Shown here piece after piece: positions 1 to 8,645 of a stretch of 64,000 nucleotides of DNA; the first letter of the stretch is position 1; every line of letters begins with the position of its first letter. Below the pieces are notes generated by a model. The model was not told where the DNA came from. It did not search any database and saw only the letters and a program-made list of their open reading frames with translations. Where the stretch lies: the NCBI GenBank assembly GCA_016714045.1, contig JADJNY010000003.1, positions 124,001 to 188,000 of the forward strand. Reading direction: 5' to 3'. The stretch is from Planctomycetota bacterium. Lineage in GTDB: Bacteria > Planctomycetota > UBA1135 > GCA-002686595. The position numbers and the translations under genes were made by a program.

Positions 1-2305
1 TCGCGAGCACCGGCGGCCCCGGCGGGATCTCGACGATCGACAGGCGCGCGCCGTGGCGCGCGGCGGCCGCTTCGAGGTCCTTGCGCATCGCGAGTGCCAC
101 GACGTGGCTCTTGCGCTCGCGCGCGTGCTTGGGCGCGAGGCCGACGCGCAGGTCCGCGAGGTGCGGACCGCGGCGCAGGTCGTAGCGGCGGACGAGCCCG
201 TTGAAGTCGATCGGGCCGGCACGGCCGACGTAGGACGTGACGTGCTCGACTTCGGGCGTCGCGACGAGCACGCGCTCGAGGTCGCGCGCCGCGCGGTCCG
301 TCGCTTCGAGCGTCGAGCCCTCGGGCAGGTCGAGCACGAGCTCGAGCTCCTGCTTGTCGTCGTAGGGGAGCATCTTCAGCGGGACGCGGCCGGTGACGAC
401 GAGCACGCCCGCGAGCGCGGTGAGCGCCGCGAGCACGAGCCCGAGCACCGCGCGTGCGCCGCGGCGCTCGACGAGCCGCACGAGCACGCGGCGGTACATC
501 CGCAGGAGCGCGCCGTCGTCCGGCTCGTCGGCGTGCGCCTTGGGCGCGTCGGCCGGGGTGCGCGTCGCGCGCTCGCCGAGGTCGCCGAGGTCGCCGGGGT
601 CGCCGGACCCGCTTGGAGCGCCGTGCGCACCGGCTGCGTCGCGCGCTGCACCGGTCGAGCCGTGCGCGCCCTTCTTCTTCGCGAGCAGCAGGTACGCCAT
701 CCACGGCGTGATCGTGAACGCGACGAGCAGGCTCATCGCCATCGCGACCGGCACCGTCAGCGCCATCGGGCGCATGTACGGGCCCATCATGCCCGTGATG
801 AAGAACAAGGGCAGGAACGAGAGCATCACGGCGAGCGTCGCGACGATCACCGGCGGTCGCACCTCGTTCACGGCGACGAGCACGGCGCGCAAGGGGCGCA
901 GCTTCCCGCGCGCGAGGTGCCGGTGCACGTTCTCGACGTCGACGATCGGGTCGTCGCACACGAGGCCGAGCACGAGCACGAGCGCGAACAGCGTGACGCG
1001 GTTCACGGTGTAGCCCGCGACGAGGTTCACGAGCAGCGTGAGCGCAAACGTCACCGGCACCGCCGCGGCGACGATGAAGCCCTCGCGCCAGCCGAGGATC
1101 CAGCACACGAGCGCGATCACGGTCGCGATCGCGAGCAGGAGGTGCCCGTAGAGCTCGTCGACCTTGTCGTCCGCCGTGCGGCCCCAGTCGCGCGACACGA
1201 GCACGTCGACGCCGGCGGGGACGACCGTCGCGCGCACGCGCTCCAGCTCGGCGAGCACGCCCTTGGACACGGCGACGGCGTTCGTCCCGCGCTTCTTCGC
1301 GAAGGTGAGCGTGACGGCGCGGCGCGCGAGCCCGCGCTGCGCTACCTCGGCCGCCGGTCCGAACGCGACGTGGACGAGCGCGTCCGCCTCCGCGGGACCG
1401 TCGACGACGCGCGCGACCTCGGACAGGTGCACGGGCGTCCCGTCGTGGACGCCGACGACGAGCGCGCCGACGTCGCGCGCGCTCTCGAGGAACGGGCCCG
1501 CGAGCACGTCGACGCGCCGGTCCGCGCGGTCGAACCCGCCGGCGACCACCGCTGCGTCGGCGCGCGCGAGCGCGGCCTGCACGTCGGCGCCGGTGAGCGC
1601 GCGCGCGGCGAGCGCGTCCGCGTCGAGCTCGACGCGCACTTCGCGCGAGAGACCGCCGATCAGGCTCGTCTTCGACACGTCCTCGACCGTCTCGAGGCGC
1701 GCGAGGAGCTCCTCGCCGACGCGGCGCAGCGTGCCCTCGTCGAGCGCATCCGAGTGCAGCGTGAGCGCGAGGATCGGCACGTCGTCGATGTCGACGGGGC
1801 GCACGCTCCAGCCCGCGACGCCCGGCGGAGCCTCGCCCTTGTGCGCTTCGATCGCCGACGCGAGGCGCACGAGCGCGCGCTCGCGGTCCTGGCCGACGAA
1901 GAAACGCACGGTGACGACCGCGCCCTCGCGGCGCGAGACGGAGTAGACGTGCTCGACGCCCTCGAGCTGCCACAGGAGCTTCTCCAGCGGCGTGGCGACG
2001 AGCGTCTCGACCTCGGCCGCGCTCGCGCCGGGAAACGCGATCTGCACGTCGGCCGTGGGCACGACGATCTGGGGTTCCTCCTCGCGCGGCGTGAGCAGGA
2101 GCGCCGCGACGCCCGCGAGCGCCGCCGCGACGAGCACGAGCGGCGAGAGCGGACCGCGCACGGCCTGCTCGACGATGCGCGCGACGAGCCCCGAGGGCGC
2201 GTCGTCGCTCGCCGCTGCCGCGACGCGGGCGCGCGCGTCCTCGGCGGCGTTCGCGGCCGCGTGCTCCGCCCCCGCGCGGGCGCGTTCGCGCGCGTCGCCA
2301 CTCAC
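1..2305 (-). CDS. RND efflux pump, inner-membrane permease (partial, 3' end outside window)
   Basis: Proton-driven inner-membrane pump of a tripartite efflux system. After a roughly 45-residue Ala/Arg-rich N-terminal extension comes a first membrane segment near residue 55, then a periplasmic porter region beginning around PQIVVPTADVQIAFPGA. The fourth membrane segment, near residue 450, carries CDDPIVDVENVH, which supplies the Asp-Asp proton relay of RND pumps in the variant seen in a little-characterised RND branch. The GTG start overlaps the adaptor stop (GTGA), so translation is probably coupled. About 768 codons are present; a full protein would have about 1050 or more. The substrate cannot be read from the sequence; the heavy-metal CusA signature is not evident. 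Confidence 0.9.
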   Translation of the reverse strand, partial: MSGDARERARAGAEHAAANAAEDARARVAAAASDDAPSGLVARIVEQAVRGPLSPLVLVAAALAGVAALLLTPREEEPQIVVPTADVQIAFPGASAAEVETLVATPLEKLLWQLEGVEHVYSVSRREGAVVTVRFFVGQDRERALVRLASAIEAHKGEAPPGVAGWSVRPVDIDDVPILALTLHSDALDEGTLRRVGEELLARLETVEDVSKTSLIGGLSREVRVELDADALAARALTGADVQAALARADAAVVAGGFDRADRRVDVLAGPFLESARDVGALVVGVHDGTPVHLSEVARVVDGPAEADALVHVAFGPAAEVAQRGLARRAVTLTFAKKRGTNAVAVSKGVLAELERVRATVVPAGVDVLVSRDWGRTADDKVDELYGHLLLAIATVIALVCWILGWREGFIVAAAVPVTFALTLLVNLVAGYTVNRVTLFALVLVLGLVCDDPIVDVENVHRHLARGKLRPLRAVLVAVNEVRPPVIVATLAVMLSFLPLFFITGMMGPYMRPMALTVPVAMAMSLLVAFTITPWMAYLLLAKKKGAHGSTGAARDAAGAHGAPSGSGDPGDLGDLGERATRTPADAPKAHADEPDDGALLRMYRRVLVRLVERRGARAVLGLVLAALTALAGVLVVTGRVPLKMLPYDDKQELELVLDLPEGSTLEATDRAARDLERVLVATPEVEHVTSYVGRAGPIDFNGLVRRYDLRRGPHLADLRVGLAPKHARERKSHVVALAMRKDLEAAAARHGARLSIVEIPPGPPVLA

Positions 2306-3489
2306 GGCCGACCGTCCGCGAGCCCGATGCGCTCGCCGCCCGTGAGGCCGCTCAGGACCTCGACCGCGCCGTCGCCGAGTTCCTCGCCGCGCGTCACGAC
2401 GCGCCGCCGCCACGTGCCGCGCTCGTCGACGAGCACGGTCCACAGCTGTCCGACACGCTCGAGCGCCGCGGCAGGCGCGCGCACGACCTCGCGGTCGCCG
2501 AGCGGGACGCGCAGGCGCGCGAACATGCCCGCGTGCACGGCGGGGGACGCGGCCGCGCCGTCGCGCGGCTCCTCCGGGCGCGGCAGGTCGACGTGGACCT
2601 CGAACGTGCGCGTGCGCGGATCGGCGGCGGGCAGGAGCTCGCTCACCGTCCCCGCGATGCGCGCGCCGCTCGAAGGCAGCTCGACCTCGAGCGCCTGGCC
2701 GCGCGATAGGCGCGCGATCAAGCCCTCGCGCACGGCGGCCTCGACGCGCAAGGCCGCGGGATCGAGCAGGACGAGCAGCGGCTCGCCCGGGTTCGCGAGG
2801 TCGCCGGGTTCGACGCGGCGCTCGGAGACGAGCCCGTCGAACGGCGCCGTGAGCGTGAGGTGCGACAGCGCGGCCTCGGCCTCCGTCGTCGCCGCGCGCG
2901 CGGATTCGCGCTGCGCCGCGGCGGACGCGACGGCGGCCTTCGCGTCGGCGAGACCGGCCTCGGCTTCGATGCGCGCGCGCTCCGCGTCCTCGAGCCCTGC
3001 TTGCGTCGCGGCCTGCCGCTCGAAGAGCCCGCGCGTGCGCTCGAAGGCGGCGCGGGCCTGCGTGAGCCGCGCTTCGGCCTGCGCCTCGCGCTGGCGTGCG
3101 CTCTCGCCCGCGGCTTCGACGGCGACGAGCGTCTCGCGCATCTGGCGCAGGCGCGCGGCGCTCTCGCGTTCGTCGAGACGCACGAGCACCTCGCCCGCGC
3201 GCACGCGCTCGCCGGCCTGTCGCGGGACCTCGAGCACGCGCGCCGAGACCTGCGCGGCGACGCGGACGACGCGGCGTGAGCGCACGCTGCCGACCACCTC
3301 TTCGTGGTCAGGGACGCGCACGCGCACGGCCTCCGCGACCGAGCGCGGCTCTTTCTCGCCGGCGGCCAGGACCGGCGTGCCGACCTGGGCCTCGGGCGCG
3401 CGCTTCGCGACGCGGACGAGCACCACGACGACGACCGTCGCGAGGACGATCACGACGAGCCGCTTCGCGGCGGATCCTTGGGCACTCAT
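2302..3489 (-). CDS. RND periplasmic adaptor (membrane fusion protein)
   Basis: 395-residue HlyD/AcrA-like adaptor that bridges the pump and the outer-membrane channel in the periplasm. It has a single N-terminal membrane anchor (residues ~10-26, rich in Val/Leu), a lipoyl-like half near RVVRVAAQVSARV, a long Ala/Glu/Arg coiled-coil hairpin (~120-230), the second lipoyl half with TLTAPFDGLVSERRV, and a beta-barrel and membrane-proximal domain to the end. The ATG overlaps the stop of the outer-membrane factor gene by 4 bp and its stop overlaps the pump start by 3 bp, so the three genes form a tight operon. The ATG at 3489 is chosen for that overlap and for the anchor directly after it. Confidence 0.92.
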   Translation of the reverse strand: MSAQGSAAKRLVVIVLATVVVVVLVRVAKRAPEAQVGTPVLAAGEKEPRSVAEAVRVRVPDHEEVVGSVRSRRVVRVAAQVSARVLEVPRQAGERVRAGEVLVRLDERESAARLRQMRETLVAVEAAGESARQREAQAEARLTQARAAFERTRGLFERQAATQAGLEDAERARIEAEAGLADAKAAVASAAAQRESARAATTEAEAALSHLTLTAPFDGLVSERRVEPGDLANPGEPLLVLLDPAALRVEAAVREGLIARLSRGQALEVELPSSGARIAGTVSELLPAADPRTRTFEVHVDLPRPEEPRDGAAASPAVHAGMFARLRVPLGDREVVRAPAAALERVGQLWTVLVDERGTWRRRVVTRGEELGDGAVEVLSGLTGGERIGLADGRP

Positions 3490-4937
3490 CGCGCGACTCC
3501 TTTCGATCCCGGTGCGAAGCGTCCGAGCGCGCGCGCGAGCTCCGCGCGGGCGCGTTGGACGTCGATGCGTGCGCGCACGGCTTCGGCGCGCGCTCGGGTG
3601 CGGTCTGCCTCGGCTTCGAGGAAGCGCGTCACCGGCGCCGCGCCGCCGCGGAACTGGCTCTCGACGAGCACGAGCGTCTCCTCCGCGGCCGCGAGCGCGC
3701 CCGCGGTCACCGTTCGACGGGCCTCCGCTTCCTCGAGCCCGATCCATGCGGCCTCGATCTCGAGGCCGATCGCGAGCTCGAGGCGTTCGCGCTCGTGCTC
3801 GAGCGCGCGGAGCTCGGCGTCGCGCCCGCGCGCCGCGCCGCGCCGGCCGCCGCCGTCGAGCAGGACCCACGAGAGGGCGAGCCGCGCCTCCGCGTTCGGT
3901 GTGCCGGCGTCGAGGCCGCCGTGCTCGTCGACCGCCCAGGCGCGTGCTTCGGCGTCGAGGCTCGGCATCCAGGCGCGCTCGGCGGACGCGCGCGCGGCGC
4001 GGGCGGCGTCGAGGCGCCGGCGCACGGCGGTGAGCTCGGGGCGCACGCGCCACGCTTCGTCGCGCGCGCTCTCCTCGGCTCGAGGCAGGAGGCCGAGCTC
4101 GAGGGCGTCGTCCGCGCCGTCCGCGGCGAGTTCGATCGGCGTGTTCGGCGGCAGCGCGAGCAGCGCGCGCAGCGCCGCGAGCGCCAGCTTGCGCGCGCTG
4201 TCCGTGCGAAGGCGGCGCTCTTCGGCTTCGGAGACGCGCACGGCGAGCGTCAGCTCGTCCGAGCGCAAGGCACTACCCGCGGCGACGCGCGAGCGCGCGT
4301 CCTCGAGCTGCGCGCGAAGGCTGGCGAGGCTCGCGTCGTCCGCGGAGAGGAGCTCCGCCGCCGCGCGCGCGTCGAGCCAGGCCGCGATCGCTGCCGAAGC
4401 GAGCGCGTTCTCGAGCGCGAACGCGTCGCTGGCGCGCGCGGAGACCTCGTCCGCCGCCGCGTCCCGCGCGAGCGCGTCCTGGCCGCCGCGCCACAGGTTC
4501 CAGCGGAACGCGGCGCCGGCCTGCAGCGCGTCGAACGTGCCGGGGTGGTTGAAGTCCTGGCCCGGCGCGAGGCGGTGCGCGTCGATCGTCTGGAACAGGA
4601 AGGTCGACGGTGCGTCGCTGCGCATCAGCGCGGTCGAGAGCTCGAGCCGCGGGCGGAGCGCGGCCTCGGCTTGGTCGAGCAGCGCCGAAGCGCCGTCGAT
4701 GCGCGCGCGGGCGCTCGCGAGCGACGGATTGCGGCGCGCGAGCGCGTCGAGCAGGGCGCGGGGCCCGAGCGGACCCGGGGGGAGCGCGCGGGGGTCTTCG
4801 CTGACGAGCGGCCGTGGCACGGCCTGCGGAGCGAGCTCGTGCGAGCGAGAGGGGGGCGAGCGATCGGGGCCCGCGCACGCCGCGAGGAGCGCGGCGCCGA
4901 GGATCCAGGGAGGGAGCGTCGGCAGGGAGGCGCGCAT
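3486..4937 (-). CDS. TolC-family outer-membrane efflux lipoprotein
   Basis: 483-residue outer-membrane factor. The first 21 residues form a lipoprotein signal ending in the lipobox LAAC (Cys21). The rest has two long alpha-helical repeats rich in Ala, Arg and Glu, as in TolC/NodT channel proteins, with the usual second-repeat features (RPELTAVRRRLDAARA, LSWVLLDGGGRRG). It is the first gene of the efflux operon and overlaps the adaptor gene by 4 bp. A promoter-like sequence lies 34-61 bp upstream. The family assignment is firm; the exported compound is unknown. Proximity to the metallophore-like cluster upstream makes metal or peptide export possible but unproven. Confidence 0.9.
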   Translation of the reverse strand: MRASLPTLPPWILGAALLAACAGPDRSPPSRSHELAPQAVPRPLVSEDPRALPPGPLGPRALLDALARRNPSLASARARIDGASALLDQAEAALRPRLELSTALMRSDAPSTFLFQTIDAHRLAPGQDFNHPGTFDALQAGAAFRWNLWRGGQDALARDAAADEVSARASDAFALENALASAAIAAWLDARAAAELLSADDASLASLRAQLEDARSRVAAGSALRSDELTLAVRVSEAEERRLRTDSARKLALAALRALLALPPNTPIELAADGADDALELGLLPRAEESARDEAWRVRPELTAVRRRLDAARAARASAERAWMPSLDAEARAWAVDEHGGLDAGTPNAEARLALSWVLLDGGGRRGAARGRDAELRALEHERERLELAIGLEIEAAWIGLEEAEARRTVTAGALAAAEETLVLVESQFRGGAAPVTRFLEAEADRTRARAEAVRARIDVQRARAELARALGRFAPGSKGVAR

Positions 4938-4970
4938 GCCGCCGTTCTCTCGGATCGGAGCGCGTCCGTC

Positions 4971-4998
4971 AAGATACGCTCCTATGCGAGTATGTCGA
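4971..4998 (-). promoter_or_regulatory. Candidate promoter and operator of the efflux operon
   Basis: On the minus strand TCGACA (4998-4993) and TATCTT (4976-4971) are separated by 16 bp and sit 34 bp from the outer-membrane-factor start codon. They resemble -35/-10 boxes. The spacer contains an imperfect inverted repeat (ATACGCTC and GAGTAT arms around CTATGC) in a conspicuously AT-rich patch of an otherwise very GC-rich gap. This layout suits repressor or MerR-type control. It is seen by eye only. Confidence 0.35.
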
Positions 4999-5075
4999 TT
5001 GAGGCATATTGTAGGCGTGCTCGACCGCGCTCCGACGACGTTCGGCGGGGTCCGGCGTGCCGCCGGCCGCCCGTC

Positions 5076-6059
5076 TCAGCGTCGCAAGGCGCGGAAGAAG
5101 CCCTCGGTGGCCCACTCCGCGAACCAGGCCTGCAGCTTCGCCTGCAGGTCCTCCGGGTCGCCGTCGAAGGCCTTTGCGCCCGCGGCGATCGCCTGCGGGA
5201 GCGTCTTGCGGTGCTGGAGCGCGTCGAGGATCGCGAACGCGGGGCGCTCGAGGTCCATGCGCCAGACGACGTGGTCCTTCCGGTAGACGGCGACCCACGC
5301 GGGGGTCCGCTTCGTCGACGGCGCGCTCTGGCCGTGGCGCAGCGCGGTGACGGCCTTGTTCGCATCGTGATCGAGCGCGAGCAGGCAGAACGCGGGGACG
5401 AACTCGAGCCGCGCCTTCGCGAAGGCGGCGGGCGGCAGCGTCGCGAGCGCGGTGCGGTCGAGCGTCTCGGACGGCGCTTCGTCGAAGACCTCGGTGATCG
5501 CGTGCTCGATGCGCGCGACGTCGGCGAGGAAGCCGCGCTGCGCGACCTTCGCTGCGCGCGCGAGGAACTCCGGCAGCGCATAGCCGAGGAAGTTGAGCGA
5601 GTAGTGGCGCGAGGGATGCGCGCGCAGGTAGGCGAGCATCACGGCCTCGAAGCGCTCGCGACCGAGGTGGTGGAGCAGCGCGGGGTAGTCGACCTCGAGC
5701 GCCTCCATCATCCGCAGGCGGTACATCGTTGTGTAGATCCGCACGCGCTCATCGGGGGCCAGCGACTTCGACGGGAGCACGTGGCGCGCGGCGGGCGCCT
5801 TCGACGGAGTCCGTTCGACGACGCGCACGACCTCGTGCTGCATCCAGGCCTGGAGGTCCTTCAGGCGAGCGGGCTTCGTCTGCGTCGCGCCGCCGGCGCG
5901 CGCGCCCTTCGAACGCAGTGTCACGCTCGTGGAGCGGGAGGCGTGCGCACGCGGCATTGCGTGTTCGGCGCGAGGGCGCTTCGAGCGAGCGACCTTGGCG
6001 CGCGCTCCCTTCGCGCGGCGCGTCGCACCCGCGCCGCGCTTCGAATTCGTCGTCGTCAT
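5076..6059 (-). CDS. DUF2063 (HvfC/BufC-like) partner of MNIO oxidase
   Basis: 327-residue protein whose residues ~75-200 match the DUF2063 pattern (LQAWMQHEVV, then IYTTMYRLRMMEALEVDYPALLHHLG, then HPSRHYSLNFLGYALPEFL). In known RiPP metallophore operons such proteins help the DUF692 oxidase recognise its peptide. The ATG overlaps the DUF692 stop (ATGA), so the pair is translationally coupled. The first ~75 residues are strongly basic (Lys/Arg/Ala) and unlike the usual family start; a later start is possible. The C-terminal half (~200-327) resembles the winged-helix-like second domain of HvfC proteins. It is the last gene of the operon. Confidence 0.85.
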   Translation of the reverse strand: MTTTNSKRGAGATRRAKGARAKVARSKRPRAEHAMPRAHASRSTSVTLRSKGARAGGATQTKPARLKDLQAWMQHEVVRVVERTPSKAPAARHVLPSKSLAPDERVRIYTTMYRLRMMEALEVDYPALLHHLGRERFEAVMLAYLRAHPSRHYSLNFLGYALPEFLARAAKVAQRGFLADVARIEHAITEVFDEAPSETLDRTALATLPPAAFAKARLEFVPAFCLLALDHDANKAVTALRHGQSAPSTKRTPAWVAVYRKDHVVWRMDLERPAFAILDALQHRKTLPQAIAAGAKAFDGDPEDLQAKLQAWFAEWATEGFFRALRR

Positions 6060-6946
6060 CGCGCACCCGCCTTCGCGACCTTGCGCTTCGCCGCGGACTT
6101 CCCGAGCACGCGCTCGGCCCGCGTCTTCGCCTTCAGGACCTCGGCGTGCACGACGTCGAACGCGGGGATGTCCTCGTCCCATTCGAGCAGCGTCGAGCGT
6201 CCGCCCGAGAGCGCCACCGCGTGGTCGTAGAGCTCCCACACCGCGGGGATCACGTGGTCGGAGTGCGTGTCGATGATGTGCGTGCCGCGGTTCGTGTGGC
6301 CCGCGAGGTGGTAGTACGCGATGCGCTCTTGCGGGATCGTGTCGAGCCACGCGCGCGCGTCGAAGCCGTGGTTGAACGCGCTGACGTAGACGTTGTTCAC
6401 GTCGACCTGGAGCAGGCAGTCGGCCTCCTGCGCGAGGCGCGCGAGGAACTCGGCCTCGCCGATCGTCGAGCTCGCGAACTCGACGTAGGAAGAGGGGTTC
6501 TCGATCGCGATGCGGCGCCCGAGGAGCTCTTGCACCTGCTTCACGCGCTTCACCGTGTGCGCGAGCGCTTCCTCCGTGTACGGCATCGGCAGGAGGTCGT
6601 GCGTGTTGCGCCCGGCGACGCCGGTCCAGCACAGGTGGTCGCTGACGATCTTCGCCTCGACGCGCTCGGCGAGCGCTTTCAGCTTCGCGAGGTACGCGCG
6701 GTTCAGCGGGTCCGTGCTGCCGATCGAGAGCGACACGCCGTGCAGCACGATCGGGTAGCGCTCCGCGACCGCGTCGAGCACCGCGAGCGGCCGTCCGCCC
6801 GAATCCATGAAGTTCTCGGAGACGATCTCGAACCAGTCGACCTTCGGCTGCGCGTCGAGGACGTGCTGGAAGTGGACGCTGCGCAGGCCGACGCCGTAGC
6901 CGAGGTGCGGCAGGGGAGAGCGCGATCGCGAGGGGGCGTTCGACAT
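6056..6946 (-). CDS. DUF692 multinuclear non-heme iron oxidase (MNIO; MbnB/HvfB/BufB-like)
   Basis: 296-residue TIM-barrel-type enzyme. Visible family motifs in order are LGYGVGLRSVHF near residue 17, VLHGVSLSIG near 70, DHLCWTG near 105, IENPSSY near 150, DVNNVYVSAFNHG near 180, YYHLAGH near 205, and DTHSDHV near 217; these His, Asp and Glu residues are the expected iron ligands. MNIOs modify cysteines in ribosomal peptides, for example to oxazolone/thioamide or thiooxazole, producing copper-binding metallophores. It lies between a Cys-rich secreted precursor (131 bp upstream) and the DUF2063 partner (4-bp overlap), the standard gene trio. A basic tail (~270-296) is unusual. The exact chemistry on this substrate is inferred. 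Confidence 0.92.
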   Translation of the reverse strand: MSNAPSRSRSPLPHLGYGVGLRSVHFQHVLDAQPKVDWFEIVSENFMDSGGRPLAVLDAVAERYPIVLHGVSLSIGSTDPLNRAYLAKLKALAERVEAKIVSDHLCWTGVAGRNTHDLLPMPYTEEALAHTVKRVKQVQELLGRRIAIENPSSYVEFASSTIGEAEFLARLAQEADCLLQVDVNNVYVSAFNHGFDARAWLDTIPQERIAYYHLAGHTNRGTHIIDTHSDHVIPAVWELYDHAVALSGGRSTLLEWDEDIPAFDVVHAEVLKAKTRAERVLGKSAAKRKVAKAGAR

Positions 6947-6999
6947 GGGCTGGGGCGCGCGATTCTAGTCGGGCACGAAGGAGGAGGGCTCTACGCACC

Positions 7000-7035
7000 G
7001 CGGGCGGAGGAGGTCGATCGACCGCCTCCGCCCGC
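7000..7035 (-). terminator. Strong hairpin between RiPP precursor and MNIO gene
   Basis: A 36-nt inverted repeat: outer arms GCGGGCGGAGG and CCTCCGCCCGC pair perfectly, then one mismatch, then the palindrome GGTCGATCGACC. It lies 43 bp after the precursor stop and 54 bp before the DUF692 start. No U-run follows. It could be a partial terminator or mRNA stabiliser that gives the precursor more transcript than its modifying enzymes, as is common in RiPP operons. Confidence 0.55.
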
Positions 7036-7077
7036 GTGTTTCGGTTCCGCGGCGCTGGAGGCCGCCGCGGGACGGGC

Positions 7078-7380
7078 TCAGCCGCCGCTCTTGCAGGAGT
7101 TCGACTTGCACGCGTTCGACTTGCAGGAGTTGGCGCCCTTGCAGGAGTTCTTGTCCGTCGCGCAGCCGCCCTTGCCCTTGCAGCTGTTCTTGCCCTTGCA
7201 GCCGTTGTCGCCGCTCGAGCAGCCGCCCATGCCCTTGCAGGCGTTCATGCCCTTGCAGGCGTTCTTGGACGCGGCGGCGCTGCTGCCGTCCTTGGCGGAC
7301 TTGCAGCTCGTGAGCGGGGCGCCGGCGACGATGGCCGCGATCGCCGCGGCGGTGAGGATGTGGAGCTTCTTCTGAGCCAT
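7078..7380 (-). CDS. Cys-rich secreted RiPP metallophore precursor (bufferin/HvfA-like)
   Basis: 100-residue protein. Residues 1-25 are a signal peptide (MAQKKLHILTAAAIAAIVAG, then APLTSC); LTSC also fits a lipobox, so lipidation at Cys26 is possible. The rest is low-complexity and Cys-rich: ten further cysteines in about 60 residues, eight of them in N-[AGS]-C context (KNACKG, MNACKG, DNGCKG, KNSCKG and similar) and two in GGC. This fits the small secreted Cys-rich precursors that accompany DUF692/DUF2063 genes, but its motif differs from the EGKCG repeat of HvfA. The modifying genes follow immediately. The likely role is periplasmic or surface binding of a soft metal such as copper. The role is inferred; the gene itself looks certain. 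Confidence 0.85.
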   Translation of the reverse strand: MAQKKLHILTAAAIAAIVAGAPLTSCKSAKDGSSAAASKNACKGMNACKGMGGCSSGDNGCKGKNSCKGKGGCATDKNSCKGANSCKSNACKSNSCKSGG

Positions 7381-7488
7381 GGGTGTTCTCGTTCTTTGGG
7401 GTTCGTGGCGCCGCTCGTGCCCGGTTCGGCCGGCTGCGGCGCGCGTGGAATACGGGAGTCGTGGGCCGCTTGGATGGCGGCGCCGGGC

Positions 7489-7518
7489 GAAAAGGTGACA
7501 CCCGGTCTACGCCTTTTC
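7489..7518. promoter_or_regulatory. Inverted repeat upstream of the precursor gene
   Basis: GAAAAGG (7489-7495) and CCTTTTC (7512-7518) form perfect 7-bp arms around a 16-bp spacer, in the 264-bp gap between the precursor start and the 3' end of the zincin gene. It is either an operator for the metallophore operon or a weak terminator for the zincin gene, both on the minus strand. The precursor start itself has no strong Shine-Dalgarno sequence. Confidence 0.3.
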
Positions 7519-7644
7519 CAGCACGGCCCTGCGCCGTGCATCGAATGGACGGCGCGGACTCCGCTCCGCACCGCTCGGACGCTCCGGGGGCCTCCGGGGA
7601 ACTGGGGAATCGCGCTCCGCCGTCCCGGGTCGGCCGCCGACGCG

Positions 7645-8472
7645 CTACTCGAGCCCCATCTCCGCGACGCCGTCCTCGTCGAAGCCGAGCATGTGTCCGA
7701 TCTCGTGGTAGAGCGTGACGCGGATCTCCTGGACGAGCTCCGCGCGGTCGTGCGCGGCGCGCTCCAGGTTGCGCTGGAAGAGGTAGATGCGGCGGGGGAG
7801 GAGGTCCTCGGACAGCTCCGTCTTCTCGATCTCCGACGAACCGACGAAGAGGCCGAGCAGATCGGGCGGCGTCTCGGCGGGATCCGAGCGGTCGATCATC
7901 CACTCGGCGGGCACCGGCTCGATCACGATCTCGGTCGTCTCGAGCGGGGCCTGGAAGTCCTTCGGGAGGAGCTGGATCGCTTCGTCGACGACGGCCTCGA
8001 AGGCGTCGTGGTCGAGGCGCGGCGGGATCGGGAAGCGCGGATCCGCGGCGTGCGCCTCACCGAGGCGGCGGTCGGCGCCCTCGAAATCACCGCGCAAGTC
8101 GGCGAGCAGCGCGAGGCGCTCGAGCACGCCGGGGCTCGATTCGACGGCGAGGAGCTTCTGGAGGAGCTGCTCCGCCTCCTCGAGCCGCCATTCGCGCAGC
8201 GCGAGCTGCGCGCGCGCCCACAGGAGGTCCGGGTGGTCGTCGTCGGCGATCTCGCGCGCGTGCTCGATCAGCTTGTGGGCCTTGCGCAGGTCACCGAGCT
8301 CGATGCGCGCGAGCGCTTCGGGGATCCAACGCTCGGGCCAGTCCGGATCGAGCTCGGAGAGGATCGCCAGCGCCTCCTCGTGCTCCTCGCGGTCGAGCGC
8401 GTCCCACGCGCGGTCGAGGATCTCGTCTTCGGGTCCGAGATCCTCGTCGTCCTCGATGTCGTAGTTGGTCAC
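7645..8472 (-). CDS. TPR-containing zincin-like metallopeptidase
   Basis: 275-residue protein with the C-terminal zincin motif YHEIGHMLGFDEDG (HExxH) and the preceding PRRIYLFQRNLER block typical of the PF06262-type metallopeptidase family. Those proteins are normally about 120-150 residues; here the first ~130 residues are an acidic, TPR-like helical region (ALAILSELDPDW, LARIELGDLRKAHKLIE, LALREWRLEEAEQLLQKLL). The GTG at 8472 is chosen because it opens the acidic segment and the frame upstream is biased noise with no nearby ATG. The physiological substrate is unknown. It is transcribed away from the 8773 gene. Confidence 0.8.
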   Translation of the reverse strand: MTNYDIEDDEDLGPEDEILDRAWDALDREEHEEALAILSELDPDWPERWIPEALARIELGDLRKAHKLIEHAREIADDDHPDLLWARAQLALREWRLEEAEQLLQKLLAVESSPGVLERLALLADLRGDFEGADRRLGEAHAADPRFPIPPRLDHDAFEAVVDEAIQLLPKDFQAPLETTEIVIEPVPAEWMIDRSDPAETPPDLLGLFVGSSEIEKTELSEDLLPRRIYLFQRNLERAAHDRAELVQEIRVTLYHEIGHMLGFDEDGVAEMGLE

Positions 8473-8645
8473 GGGCGTCTCGCTGTCGGGCTCGGGCGGA
8501 AAAGGGGGCGAGCATTCTTCCTTCGCCGCGGGGGAAACTCCAGCGTCCCGCGCCTTGTCCACGGTCGGCGCGCGCGCGAACGCGTCGCGTTCCGGGGAAA
8601 CGGGCGAGCGCGCGCGACGGCTCCGGGCCGCGCGTGCGCGCTCGC

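Noticed and set aside
53..4033. Very long plus-strand open frame opposite the efflux operon
   Set aside because: Its product is Arg/Ala/His-rich without any motif, while the minus strand encodes three recognisable efflux proteins. Long antisense frames are expected at this GC content.
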